Shown piece after piece: positions 40,615-48,768 of a stretch of 64,000 bases of DNA. How positions within the stretch are numbered: position 1 is the first letter of the stretch; each line of letters begins with the position of its first letter. Both the position numbers and the translations under genes were made by a program. Source of the DNA: Rhizobium sp. S152 (lineage in GTDB: Bacteria; Pseudomonadota; Alphaproteobacteria; Rhizobiales; Rhizobiaceae); NCBI RefSeq assembly GCF_030380735.1, contig NZ_JAUDRZ010000011.1, positions 1 to 64,000 of the forward strand, read 5' to 3'. Under the pieces are notes generated by a model. The model worked only from the letters and a program-made list of their open reading frames with translations. It ran no database searches and was not told where the DNA came from.

Positions 40615-42357
40615 GTGCATCACGAAGTCCCGCTCATCGCCACCATTGCCGTCAGCTTCGTCTGCGCGGCCGTTCTCGGCTATGTCGCCGATCGGCTGCG
40701 GCTGCCGCCGCTGGTGGGGTATCTGATGGCCGGCGTTTTCATGGGGCCGATCACGCCTGGGTTCGTGGCCGATAGCGGGCTCGCCGGGCAACTGGCGGAG
40801 ATGGGGGTCATTCTCCTGATGTTCGGCGTCGGCCTGCATTTTTCCGCGGCCGATCTTCTGGCCGTGCGGGGGATCGCCGTGCCCGGCGCCATCATCCAGA
40901 TTCTCGTTGCGACGGCGCTGGGCTGCCTGCTTGCGGAGTGGTGGGGCTGGAGCCTCGGGGCCGGCATCGTTTTCGGTCTCAGCCTTTCGGTCGCCAGCAC
41001 AGTGGTCTTGTTGAAAGCGCTGGAAGAGCGAAATCTCATCAATTCGGCGAGCGGCCGCGTCGCCATCGGCTGGCTGATTGTCGAGGATCTGGCCATGGTG
41101 CTGGCGCTGGTGCTCCTGCCGGCGCTGGCCGAGCTTCTCGGCGGCCATGCCGCCGCCGATGCGCATGGCGCAGGCATGCCGCTCTACCTGACGATCGGGA
41201 TCACGCTCCTGAAGGTCTGCGGCTTCGCGGTCCTCGCCGTCGTTCTCGGCCCGAAGGTGGTGCCATGGCTGCTGACGCTGGTGGCAAAGACGGGATCGCG
41301 CGAGCTCTTCACGCTGACGGTCCTTGCCATCGCACTCGGCATCGCCTTCGGCTCGGCGCAGCTCTTCGGCGTGTCCTTCGCGCTCGGCGCCTTCTTCGCC
41401 GGCGTCGTCATGAGCGAATCCAACCTCAGCCACAGGGCGGCAGCCGATTCCCTGCCGCTGCAGAACGCCTTCTCGGTGCTGTTCTTCGTCTCGGTCGGCA
41501 TGCTGTTCGATCCGTCGATCCTGATGCGCCAGCCGCTGGAGGTCTTCGCGGCGCTGCTGCTGGTCATCCTCGGCAAGGGCCTGATTTCCTTAGTGGTGGT
41601 CACGCTTTTGCGTTATCCCGTTGGCATGGGCCTGACGGTCGCCGCCGGCCTGGCGCAGATCGGCGAATTCTCCTTCATCCTGGCAGGCCTCGGCATCACG
41701 CTCGGGCTGCTGCCGCAGGACGGGCAGGATATCATCCTGGCAGTGGCGCTGATATCGATCACCCTCAACCCCGTCGTCTGCGCGCTCGCGGAGTTCCTGC
41801 ACGGCAAGGTCCAAAGGAAATGGCCCGAGCTCGGCGACCGGTATGGCCGTCGCAAGCATGAAGCGTTGGGCCGCGAGCTCGAGAAGATCCGCGCGCTCGG
41901 CGAGGCCCGCCAGCGCGCCCACCAGCTCGAAATGGAGGAGCTGATCGCCACCTTCCCGCTGTTTGCCATGGTCGACGAAGACTCGCAGGAGGAACTGCTG
42001 CTGCTCTTCCGGCCCAAGTCGGCGCTGCCGGGCGAGCGCGTCATCCGCAAGGGCGACCGCGGCGACGGCCTCTACTTCCTCTCCTCCGGCGCCGTCGAGG
42101 TGCAGCTGCCTGGTGGAGACATCCCGCTGGAGCCGGGTGCCTTCTTCGGCGAGATGGCGCTGCTGTCGGGCGGGCGCCGCACCGCCGATGTCATCGCCGT
42201 CGATTTCTGCCAGTTCCTGGTGCTGGAACGGCGCGATTTCAACATGTTCACCGCTAAGCACCCGGTGCTGCGCCAGGCCGTCAGCGACATGGCCAAGGAG
42301 CGGCGCGAGATGAACTACATGCGCCAGAAGCACGTCCACCCCTCCGAGGTGGAATAG
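40615..42357 (+). CDS. CPA2 monovalent cation:proton antiporter with C-terminal cyclic-nucleotide-binding domain
   Basis: A 580-aa inner-membrane exchanger related to YbaL/KefB. It starts at GTG 40615 with MHHEVPLIATIAVSFVCAAV and LRLPPLVGYLMAG, both family hallmarks. About 12 membrane helices reach residue about 400. YbaL and KefB carry a TrkA-N/RCK module at this point; instead a charged linker leads to a cNMP-binding domain (residues about 445-560) with FFGEMALLSGGRRTADV, the phosphate-binding cassette. This predicts gating by cAMP or cGMP. AGGAG lies 12 bases upstream. Ion specificity (K+ or Na+) is not readable. Confidence 0.9.
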   Translation: MHHEVPLIATIAVSFVCAAVLGYVADRLRLPPLVGYLMAGVFMGPITPGFVADSGLAGQLAEMGVILLMFGVGLHFSAADLLAVRGIAVPGAIIQILVATALGCLLAEWWGWSLGAGIVFGLSLSVASTVVLLKALEERNLINSASGRVAIGWLIVEDLAMVLALVLLPALAELLGGHAAADAHGAGMPLYLTIGITLLKVCGFAVLAVVLGPKVVPWLLTLVAKTGSRELFTLTVLAIALGIAFGSAQLFGVSFALGAFFAGVVMSESNLSHRAAADSLPLQNAFSVLFFVSVGMLFDPSILMRQPLEVFAALLLVILGKGLISLVVVTLLRYPVGMGLTVAAGLAQIGEFSFILAGLGITLGLLPQDGQDIILAVALISITLNPVVCALAEFLHGKVQRKWPELGDRYGRRKHEALGRELEKIRALGEARQRAHQLEMEELIATFPLFAMVDEDSQEELLLLFRPKSALPGERVIRKGDRGDGLYFLSSGAVEVQLPGGDIPLEPGAFFGEMALLSGGRRTADVIAVDFCQFLVLERRDFNMFTAKHPVLRQAVSDMAKERREMNYMRQKHVHPSEVE

Positions 42358-42476
42358 CGCGACACAGGCAATCACGAAGTTTTTTGGGACGCCCGTCTCA
42401 CGAACGACACAGCAAGCATTTACAGCGCGCGACGAGCCCAATAATGCTCGTTGGATCGTGACCTGAAAGGACCCGA

Positions 42477-43073
42477 ATGCTTCGCAGACTGTACGATTGG
42501 ACCATGTCGCTGGCCGCGCGCAAATCGGCCGAAGTCTGGCTCGCCGTTATCGCCTTCGTCGAAAGCTCGGTCTTTCTGGTTCCCGCCGACGTTCTCTATC
42601 TGCCCATGGCGCTTGCCAAGCCGGAGCGTGCCTATCGCTACGCGCTGGTGGCGACCGTCGCCTCGGTGCTCGGCGGCATCGCCGGCTGGATGCTCGGCTA
42701 TTACGCCTATGACACCATTGCTCGCCCGGTCCTCGAATTCTACGGCAAGCTCGACGCTTTCGAGCAGATGCGCGTCTACATTCACGACGAGTGGGAAATC
42801 CTGCTGCTGCTTCTGGTGACGTCGGGCCTTGCCCACCTGCCGCCGATCAAGGTGGTGACGATCCTTGCCGGCGTCATCCACATGAACCTCGGCTTCTTCG
42901 TCATCTCGGCGATCGTTGCCCGCGGCGCCCGCTTCTTCTTCCTCGCCTGGCTGCTGCGCCGCTACGGCGAGCCGATCCGCCACTTCATCGAGAAGCGCCT
43001 CGGCCAGATCACGGCAATCGTCGCCGGCCTGCTGATCGCGCTCGGCGTCGCCTATAAGCTGCTCGCTCACTGA
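42477..43073 (+). CDS. YqaA family inner-membrane protein (DedA/VTT-like)
   Basis: A 198-aa protein with four to five hydrophobic helices. The conserved re-entrant segment FVESSVFLVPADVLYLPMAL (near 27-46) and the following GGIAGWMLGYYAYD match the DedA/VTT fold in YqaA-type short proteins. Relatives are lipid scramblases or proton-dependent transporters; the exact role of YqaA is unknown. It is followed after 44 bases by dsbB on the same strand. The CPA2 gene precedes it by 119 bases with nothing between. Confidence 0.88.
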   Translation: MLRRLYDWTMSLAARKSAEVWLAVIAFVESSVFLVPADVLYLPMALAKPERAYRYALVATVASVLGGIAGWMLGYYAYDTIARPVLEFYGKLDAFEQMRVYIHDEWEILLLLLVTSGLAHLPPIKVVTILAGVIHMNLGFFVISAIVARGARFFFLAWLLRRYGEPIRHFIEKRLGQITAIVAGLLIALGVAYKLLAH

Positions 43074-43117
43074 TATCGCCCTGGCGCCCCCATGCGCCGA
43101 TTGCCCGGAGCCCCCGC

Positions 43118-43630
43118 ATGACTGCCTCCTTCTCCCTTCGCCGCCCGACTTTCGTCTATTCGATCCTGCTTGCGATCGGCATGGCCATCGTCATCGGCTC
43201 CGCGCTCGGCTTCCAGTATATCGGCGGCTATATTCCCTGCGAGCTCTGCCTGATGCAGCGCCAGCCCTATTATTACGGCATCCCGCTCGTCATCATCGGC
43301 GCCATCACCTCGGCACTCGGCCTGCCGAACTGGATCGGCCGCACGTTCCTGCTGGCGGGTGGCCTTCTGATGGTCGTAGGCGCCGGCATGGGCGTCTATC
43401 ACGCTGGCGTCGAATGGCATTTCTGGGCCGGCCCCACCGCCTGCTCGACCAGCGCCGGCAGCATGACGCAGAATGCCGGCGATCTCCTGACCGAGCTCAA
43501 CACCATCAAGGGTCCCTCCTGCACGGAAGCGGCTCTCCGCGTGCTCGGTCTGTCGATGGCCGGCTGGAACGTGATCGCAAGCCTCATCCTCGCCGCCTTC
43601 GCCTTCATCGGCGTGCGCAAATCGGCCTGA
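43118..43630 (+). CDS. dsbB: Disulfide bond formation protein B
   Basis: Four-helix inner-membrane quinone reductase that reoxidises DsbA. The first active pair is C41-ELC-C44 in IPCELCLMQRQPYYYG, and the second lies in the periplasmic loop (TACSTSAG ... GPSCTEA). The 170-aa length fits DsbB. It converges on the HNH endonuclease gene across a small hairpin. tlpA elsewhere in the window encodes another part of periplasmic thiol chemistry. Confidence 0.92.
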   Translation: MTASFSLRRPTFVYSILLAIGMAIVIGSALGFQYIGGYIPCELCLMQRQPYYYGIPLVIIGAITSALGLPNWIGRTFLLAGGLLMVVGAGMGVYHAGVEWHFWAGPTACSTSAGSMTQNAGDLLTELNTIKGPSCTEAALRVLGLSMAGWNVIASLILAAFAFIGVRKSA

Positions 43631-43650
43631 TCAGGAAAGCCTGATCAGTT
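43627..43650. terminator. Hairpin between convergent dsbB and HNH genes
   Basis: CTGATCAGG (43627-43635) and CCTGATCAG (43640-43648) form a perfect 9-bp stem with an AAAG loop, overlapping the dsbB stop codon. Only TT follows, so it is a modest, possibly bidirectional terminator. Confidence 0.6.
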
Positions 43651-43679
43651 AGGCGTGAAGCGATCCTGGCCACAAACGA

Positions 43680-44237
43680 TCAGGGCTGCAGTTCGCTATC
43701 CCAGTAGAGATAGTCGAGCCAGCTGTCGTGCAGATAGTTCGGCGGGAAGAGCCGGCCATTGTTGTGCAGGTCCTGCACGGTCGGCTGGTAGGGCTTCTGA
43801 TGCGGGAACATGCCTGCCTGCTTCGGTAGCTTGCTGCCCTTCCTGAGATTGCAGGGAGAGCAGGCCGCCACGACATTCTGCCACGTCGTCTCGCCGCCAT
43901 GGGCGCGCGGAATGACGTGATCGAAGGTCAGGTCGTTGTGATCGCCGCAATACTGACACTCGAACTTGTCGCGAAGGAACACGTTGAAGCGCGTGAAAGC
44001 CGGATTGCGCGAAGGCTGCACATAGGTCTTGAGGCAAACGACACTTGGAAGCCGCATCGAATAGCTCGGCGAGGAAACCGAATGTTCGTACTCTGCGATG
44101 ATGTTTACGCGGTCAAGAAAAACCGCCTTGATCGCGTCCTGCCAGGACCAGAGCGACAAGGGATAATAACTCAGTGGCCGATAGTCAGCGTTCAGAACGA
44201 GCGCTGGCAGGGCCTGAGGTGAAACAGCAATCGTCAA
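43680..44237 (-). CDS. HNH endonuclease family protein
   Basis: A 185-aa protein with an HNH nuclease core: CQYCGDHNDLTFDHVIPRAH near residues 96-115, then GGETTWQNVVAACSPCNLRKG. The first pair CxxC and the second CxxC bind structural zinc, and the D-H-V-I-P histidine is catalytic in the family. The N-terminal part (ALVLNADYRPLSYYPLSLWSWQDAIK) is that of a conserved alphaproteobacterial chromosomal HNH protein, so this is a resident gene rather than a mobile nuclease. Its biological role is unknown. It converges on dsbB. Confidence 0.9.
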   Translation of the reverse strand: MTIAVSPQALPALVLNADYRPLSYYPLSLWSWQDAIKAVFLDRVNIIAEYEHSVSSPSYSMRLPSVVCLKTYVQPSRNPAFTRFNVFLRDKFECQYCGDHNDLTFDHVIPRAHGGETTWQNVVAACSPCNLRKGSKLPKQAGMFPHQKPYQPTVQDLHNNGRLFPPNYLHDSWLDYLYWDSELQP

Positions 44238-44348
44238 GGCACTCTCCTGATCGATTCGGCATCTGCACTCTTATATTAGGCCGGTTGTGACGGCATTGTG
44301 AAGTCCAATAAATTCAAGGACGACCATGGCTTTTGTAAGTGTTGCCGT

Positions 44349-44993
44349 TCAGACGACCGGAACCAGCCCACGGCCGAGCTTTACCGCATAATAAGCCCAG
44401 AAAAGCCGGGCCGCCACCGATCTCCAGGGCGACCAGATTTCCGCCATGGCGGCCAGCCCTTTCGCCGCCGGTCGGTCCGTGAGGCCGAATGCCGCGGCCA
44501 CGGCGTTCTGGAGCGCGATATCGCCGGATGGAAAGACGTCGGCGTGGCCGCCCGAGAACATCAGATAGACCTCGGCGGTCCATGGTCCGACGCCCTTCAG
44601 CGCCGTCAGTGCGGCAAGCGCCTCCTTCGGCGGCAGGCCGGAGAGCGCCTGCAGGTCGAACCTGCCGGCGGCAATCGCCTCAGCGATCCGCGTCAGGGTC
44701 TCGGCCTTCGCCCGCGACAGGCCGAATTCGCGCCATGCCTCGGGGTGGAGCGCCGCGTAGGTCTCCGCCGTCAGCACGGCCTCGCCGGGCCGCATCCGCC
44801 GCCAGATGGCTTCGGCACTCGCCCGCGACACCATCTGCGACACGATGATATGCGCCAGCCCCTCGAAGCCGGGCTCCCGAAGCCGGAGCGGCAGCGGACC
44901 TGCATCGGCGGCGATCGAAACGAGCCGCGGGTCGATGACGAGCAGTTCCTCCAGCCCTTGTCTCACATCCTCGTCATTGCGAATGATATGCAC
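44349..44993 (-). CDS. DNA-3-methyladenine glycosylase II (AlkA/HhH family)
   Basis: Base-excision repair enzyme of 214 aa that removes alkylated purines from DNA. The helix-hairpin-helix region is LPPKEALAALTALKGVGPWTA near 125-145. The catalytic aspartate is in HADVFPSGDIALQNA just after it. It lacks the extra N-terminal domain of E. coli AlkA and fits the shorter alkylpurine glycosylases common in rhizobia. It is divergent from gluQRS with a palindromic repeat in between. Confidence 0.9.
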   Translation of the reverse strand: MHIIRNDEDVRQGLEELLVIDPRLVSIAADAGPLPLRLREPGFEGLAHIIVSQMVSRASAEAIWRRMRPGEAVLTAETYAALHPEAWREFGLSRAKAETLTRIAEAIAAGRFDLQALSGLPPKEALAALTALKGVGPWTAEVYLMFSGGHADVFPSGDIALQNAVAAAFGLTDRPAAKGLAAMAEIWSPWRSVAARLFWAYYAVKLGRGLVPVV

Positions 44994-45013
44994 GCTTCCT
45001 CGCGATATTCAAA

Positions 45014-45118
45014 GCATGTCTCCCGAAAGTGGTCACCGGTTTCGGGAAAAAGACATGCGAAAAAACAAAGATCTAGAGCGCAACAAGCGCATCTGAAAGA
45101 TCGCGACGCGCTCTAGAT
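45014..45118. repeat. Rhizobial-type intergenic double palindrome
   Basis: Two nested dyads: GCATGTCTCCCGAAA (45014-45028) against TTTCGGG plus AAAAAGACATGC (45040-45058), and ATCTAGAGCGC (45071-45081) against GCGCTCTAGAT (45108-45118), the latter perfect over 11 bp. Elements of this shape are scattered through Rhizobium chromosomes. Here it fills the gap between the glycosylase gene and gluQRS. Confidence 0.8.
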
Positions 45119-45136
45119 TCCGTGGCAGAAGAAAGC

Positions 45137-46018
45137 ATGATCGCGATTCCCCGTCAAAAGCCCGTCTTCCGGTTTGCCCCGAGCCCCAACGGCCCGCTGC
45201 ATCTCGGCCACGCGCTCTCAGCCCTCCTCAACCGCGACATGGCGGATGCGGCGGAGGGGCGCCTGCTGCTGCGTATCGAAGACATAGATCTGACCCGCTG
45301 CACACCCGAATTCGAAGCGGGCATCCATGTCGACCTGCAATGGCTAGGCATCAATTGGGAAAAACCGGCGCGCCGACAGTCGGAACATTTCGCGGACTAC
45401 CAGGCGGCGCTGAAGAGTTTGATCGATCGCGGCCTCGCCTACCCCTCCTTCCTCACCCGTAGCGAGGTCAAGGCGCGCGTGCAGGTATCGGAAGCGGCGG
45501 GCACGCAGTGGCCGCGCGACCCCGACGGCTCGCCGCTCTATCCCGCCGATGATCGGGAGCGCTCGCACGACGAGCGCGAAGCGATGCTCGCGACCGGCCG
45601 CAAACATGCCTGGCGGCTGGACATGGCAAGGGCGCTGGAAACGATCGGCGAACCGCTCGTCTGGAGCGAAACCGGCGACGGCGAGCGCGGCGCGATGAAG
45701 GCCGACCCCGCCGCCTGGGGCGATGCGATCCTGTCGCGCTCCGACGCCCCCTCGAGCTATCACCTCTCCGTCGTCGTCGACGATGCACTGCAGGGCGTGA
45801 CCCATGTTGTGCGCGGCCTCGATCTCTTTCATGCCACCGCCGTGCACCGCGTTCTGCAAGCCCTGCTGGGCCTCCCGGTGCCGGTCTATCATCACCACCG
45901 GCTGGTCACCGACGCGGATGGGCGCAAGCTGTCGAAAAGCGCTGGCGATACCGGACTTGCTGAGTTACGAGCCCGAGGTTTCTCGGCGGGAGATATCCGC
46001 GACCTTGTCGGTCTTTGA
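45137..46018 (+). CDS. gluQRS: Glutamyl-Q tRNA(Asp) synthetase
   Basis: A truncated relative of glutamyl-tRNA synthetase that attaches glutamate to queuosine-34 of tRNA-Asp. The 293-aa protein (ATG 45137) has the catalytic core only: FAPSPNGPLHLGH (class I HIGH motif, residues 13-25) and GRKLSKSAGD (KMSKS motif, near 270). The anticodon-binding domain is absent, as in the family. An upstream GTG at 45122 adds five residues. Its last 54 bases overlap the convergent brkB gene (45965-46018), an unusually long antisense overlap. Confidence 0.93.
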   Translation: MIAIPRQKPVFRFAPSPNGPLHLGHALSALLNRDMADAAEGRLLLRIEDIDLTRCTPEFEAGIHVDLQWLGINWEKPARRQSEHFADYQAALKSLIDRGLAYPSFLTRSEVKARVQVSEAAGTQWPRDPDGSPLYPADDRERSHDEREAMLATGRKHAWRLDMARALETIGEPLVWSETGDGERGAMKADPAAWGDAILSRSDAPSSYHLSVVVDDALQGVTHVVRGLDLFHATAVHRVLQALLGLPVPVYHHHRLVTDADGRKLSKSAGDTGLAELRARGFSAGDIRDLVGL

Positions 46019-46912
46019 CGGTTCCTGGCCCTGACCGCTCAGGAAATTGTGCGAGAAGATCGCCCGCACCCGGAACTTCAGCAGTGCGGCATTCAGTTCC
46101 GCGCCGATGATGAAGATGACGCCGACCATATAGAGGAAGATCAGCACGATCATTACCGAGGCGAGGCCGGCGTAGGTGGCGGCATAGTTGGCGAAGGTCG
46201 CCAGATAGTAGGCGAAGATCAGCGCCCCCACGAGCCACAGGATCAGTGTCAGGAGCACGCCGGGCACAACGTCGAACACGCGCCGGCGGCCGGCCGGCAG
46301 CCAGAGGTGGACGACGAGCAGCCCGACCGTCAGCACGAAGAGCGTGCCGTAGATACGCCAGTCGAACACGATATCCAGCGTATCGGCAAACAGCGGAAAC
46401 CACTGCCGCGCATAATCGAGCGCCAGCGGCACCGCGACAAGCATGATGCTGATCGCCGCGAAGATCGTGACCGCGATGACGACGAAGCCGAGGCTGGCGA
46501 GGCGGGTGAAATACCAGGGCCGCGTTTCCTGGACGCGATAGGCGCGGTTGAGCGAGATGCGCAGCGCCTCGACGCCGTTGGAGGCGAAGTAGGCGGCGGC
46601 CAGCACCGACACCGTCAGCAGGCCGCCGCGCGGCACGGTGAGGACCTGCACCACCTGATCGACCAGCGGCTTGGCGATCGCTTCCGGCCAGGTATCGAAG
46701 ATCAGGTGGATCGCCCGGTCGGAAAACTGGTCGGCGCCGAGAAAATTCGCCAGTGTCGTTCCGAAGATCAGGAAGGGAAAAACCGCAAGCAGGCTGGACA
46801 GCGCCACATGGCTCGCCATGGCGAAGCCGTCGTCGTCGAGGAAATGCCAGATCGCATCGTAAACAACATCGTACAAGACGCGAAAAAGTCTCGGCATTCC
46901 GTCTCCCGGCAT
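45965..46912 (-). CDS. YihY/BrkB family inner-membrane protein
   Basis: A 315-aa protein with about six membrane helices, matching the YihY/BrkB family. Examples are SHVALSSLLAVFPFLIFGTT near 35-55 and LTVSVLAAAYFASNGVEALR near 98-118, with the family residues RISLNRAYRV following. BrkB of Bordetella was linked to serum resistance; in most bacteria the role is unknown and a ribonuclease name was an old error. The start may be ATG 46912 or 46897. It is divergent from the SDR gene and overlaps gluQRS at its 3' end by 54 bases. Confidence 0.9.
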   Translation of the reverse strand: MPGDGMPRLFRVLYDVVYDAIWHFLDDDGFAMASHVALSSLLAVFPFLIFGTTLANFLGADQFSDRAIHLIFDTWPEAIAKPLVDQVVQVLTVPRGGLLTVSVLAAAYFASNGVEALRISLNRAYRVQETRPWYFTRLASLGFVVIAVTIFAAISIMLVAVPLALDYARQWFPLFADTLDIVFDWRIYGTLFVLTVGLLVVHLWLPAGRRRVFDVVPGVLLTLILWLVGALIFAYYLATFANYAATYAGLASVMIVLIFLYMVGVIFIIGAELNAALLKFRVRAIFSHNFLSGQGQEPSKTDKVADISRRETSGS

Positions 46913-46974
46913 TCCAGATTGTGTCCTTCGTGCGAATATGGGAAACGAGTCGCATTTTGTACAGGAAACAATCC

Positions 46975-47808
46975 ATGCCGGATCAGCGCACCATCATCGT
47001 GACAGGATGCTCCTCCGGCATCGGCGCCCATTGCGCCCGCGCGCTGAAGGCCGACGGCTGGCGGGTGTTCGCTACCGTGCGCAGGCACCAGGATCTCGCG
47101 GCACTCGAGCGCGACGGCATCGAAGCCTTCTTCATGGATTATACCCGAAGCGAAACGATTTCCGATTTCGTGCGGGATGTAACGGAGCGCAGCGGGGGCC
47201 GAATCGACGCGCTCTTCAACAACGGCGCCTATGGCCAGCCGGGCGCGGTCGAGGATCTGACGACCGACGTGCTGCGCCAGCAGTTCGAGACCAATGTCTT
47301 CGGCTGGCACGAGCTCACCCGCCAGGTCATTCCGCTGATGCGCAGGCGCGGCCGGGGCCGCATCGTCCAGTGCTCGTCGATATTGGGCGTCGTGCCCTAC
47401 CGCTATCGCGGCGCCTACACCGCATCCAAGTTCGCGATCGAGGGCCTGAGCGTGACGTTACGCATGGAATTGCAGGGATCGGGCATCCATGTCAGCCTCA
47501 TCGAGCCCGGACCGATCACCTCGCGCTTCACCGCCAATGCGCTTGCCAAGATCAAGGAGAACATCGACGTCACCAATTCCGTGCATGCGGCAGATTACCG
47601 CCGCCAGCTGGCGCGGCTTGACGGATCGGGCGGAACCAACCGACATAAGCTCGGACCGGAGGCGGTCTATGCCGTTCTGAAGCACGCATTGACCTCGTCC
47701 AAGCCTAGACCACATTACCCCGTAACCACGCCGGCGAAGCAGGGCATGCTTCTGAAGAGATTTCTGCCCGCAGATCTCTTCTATCGCCTGATGCGCTGGA
47801 CGGACTGA
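46975..47808 (+). CDS. SDR family NAD(P)-dependent oxidoreductase
   Basis: Short-chain dehydrogenase/reductase of 277 aa from ATG 46975. It has the dinucleotide-binding motif TGCSSGIGAHCA (near residues 9-20), NNGAYG near 83-88 (the NNAG motif), and the catalytic Tyr-x-x-x-Lys in YRGAYTASKFAIEG with the serine in VQCSSILG. AGGAAA lies 8 bases upstream; the open frame upstream of this ATG has no SDR content. It is divergent from brkB. A HIG1-like gene follows after 18 bases. The substrate is unknown. Confidence 0.93.
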   Translation: MPDQRTIIVTGCSSGIGAHCARALKADGWRVFATVRRHQDLAALERDGIEAFFMDYTRSETISDFVRDVTERSGGRIDALFNNGAYGQPGAVEDLTTDVLRQQFETNVFGWHELTRQVIPLMRRRGRGRIVQCSSILGVVPYRYRGAYTASKFAIEGLSVTLRMELQGSGIHVSLIEPGPITSRFTANALAKIKENIDVTNSVHAADYRRQLARLDGSGGTNRHKLGPEAVYAVLKHALTSSKPRPHYPVTTPAKQGMLLKRFLPADLFYRLMRWTD

Positions 47809-47826
47809 CAGAAAGCGTAAAGCAGC

Positions 47827-48030
47827 ATGGCCAGCGTCACCTATGTCCTCACCTTCATCGTCATCGGCCTTGTCGGCATCGTGCTGATCCGCGGGCTTTT
47901 CAACATGATGAAGGGCGGCGATGCCAATCTTTCCAACAAGCTGATGCAGCTGCGCGTGCTGCTGCAGGCGGTCGCCGTGCTGTTGATCATGCTGACGCTG
48001 TGGCTGACGGGCGGCGGGCGCCCCAGCTGA
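47827..48030 (+). CDS. Twin-transmembrane HIG1-domain protein
   Basis: A 67-aa protein with two membrane helices (ASVTYVLTFIVIGLVGIVLI and LLQAVAVLLIMLTLWLTG) joined by a short polar loop MMKGGDANLSNKLMQLRV. The loop-to-helix RVLLQ motif and topology match the HIG1 domain, whose bacterial members (for example RcfA-like proteins) bind cytochrome oxidase. It lies 18 bases after the SDR gene and 19 before the adenosyltransferase gene, so probably in one operon. A role in the respiratory chain is inferred. Confidence 0.82.
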   Translation: MASVTYVLTFIVIGLVGIVLIRGLFNMMKGGDANLSNKLMQLRVLLQAVAVLLIMLTLWLTGGGRPS

Positions 48031-48049
48031 TCATTGAGGAGGAGCAGCC

Positions 48050-48628
48050 ATGGTAAAGCTCAACAAGATCTACACCCGCACCGGCGACGACGGCACCACG
48101 GCGCTCGTTTCCGGCAGGCGCCGCGCCAAGGACGATCTGCGCGTCGAGGCCTTCGGCACCATAGACGAGGCAAACTCGGCGATCGGCATCGCCCGCCTGC
48201 ACATGCAGGGTATGCCTGATCTCGACGCCATGCTGATGCTGATCCAGAACGATCTCTTCGACCTCGGCGCCGATCTCGCGACGCCCGATACCGGCAAGCC
48301 GTCGGAATACGAACCGCTGCGGGTCATCGAAACCCAGGTCGGGCGCATCGAAAGCGACATCGACACGCTGAACGCCGATCTGCAGCCGCTCACCTCCTTC
48401 GTCCTGCCCGGCGGCCACTCCGCCGCAGCCCACCTGCATCTCGCCCGCACCATCGCCAGGCGCGCCGAGCGGCTGATGGTGTCGCTGTCGCGCGAAGAGG
48501 GCGAGATCGTCAGCACGGCCGCGCTGAAATACGTCAACCGCCTGTCCGATTTCCTCTTCGTCGCAGCCCGCCACGCCAATGATCGCGGCCATGCGGATGT
48601 GCTTTGGGTTCCGGGAAAAAACCGATAG
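48050..48628 (+). CDS. PduO-type cob(I)alamin adenosyltransferase
   Basis: Makes adenosylcobalamin from ATP and cob(I)alamin. The 192-aa protein has the PduO N-terminal ATP loop KIYTRTGDDGTTALVSGRR, the FGTIDEANSAIGIA segment near residue 35, and the helical core motif FVLPGGHSAAAHLHLARTIA with RAERL near 122-150. GAGGAG lies about 7 bases before the ATG. It sits downstream of the HIG1-like gene. The gap to rhomboid holds a palindromic repeat. Confidence 0.94.
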   Translation: MVKLNKIYTRTGDDGTTALVSGRRRAKDDLRVEAFGTIDEANSAIGIARLHMQGMPDLDAMLMLIQNDLFDLGADLATPDTGKPSEYEPLRVIETQVGRIESDIDTLNADLQPLTSFVLPGGHSAAAHLHLARTIARRAERLMVSLSREEGEIVSTAALKYVNRLSDFLFVAARHANDRGHADVLWVPGKNR

Positions 48629-48640
48629 CTTCGTCCCATT

Positions 48641-48740
48641 GGAGCAATTCCAGGAAAAGTGCGAAGCGGTTTTCCTGGAATTGGTTGAAAATAAAAGGAT
48701 AGAGCTGTTCCGCGATTCGACGAAAAGCGGAATTGCTCCA
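48641..48740. repeat. Dispersed rhizobial palindromic repeat, copy 1
   Basis: About 100 bases with terminal inverted arms GGAGCAATTCC (48641-48651) and GGAATTGCTCC (48729-48739) and an internal hairpin (CCAGGAAAA ... TTTTCCTGG). A close second copy occurs at 56716-56815. It has no coding capacity and matches the style of repeats found throughout Rhizobium genomes. Confidence 0.88.
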
Positions 48741-48768
48741 GTGACGCGAACGCCCGGGGGCAGGCTTC

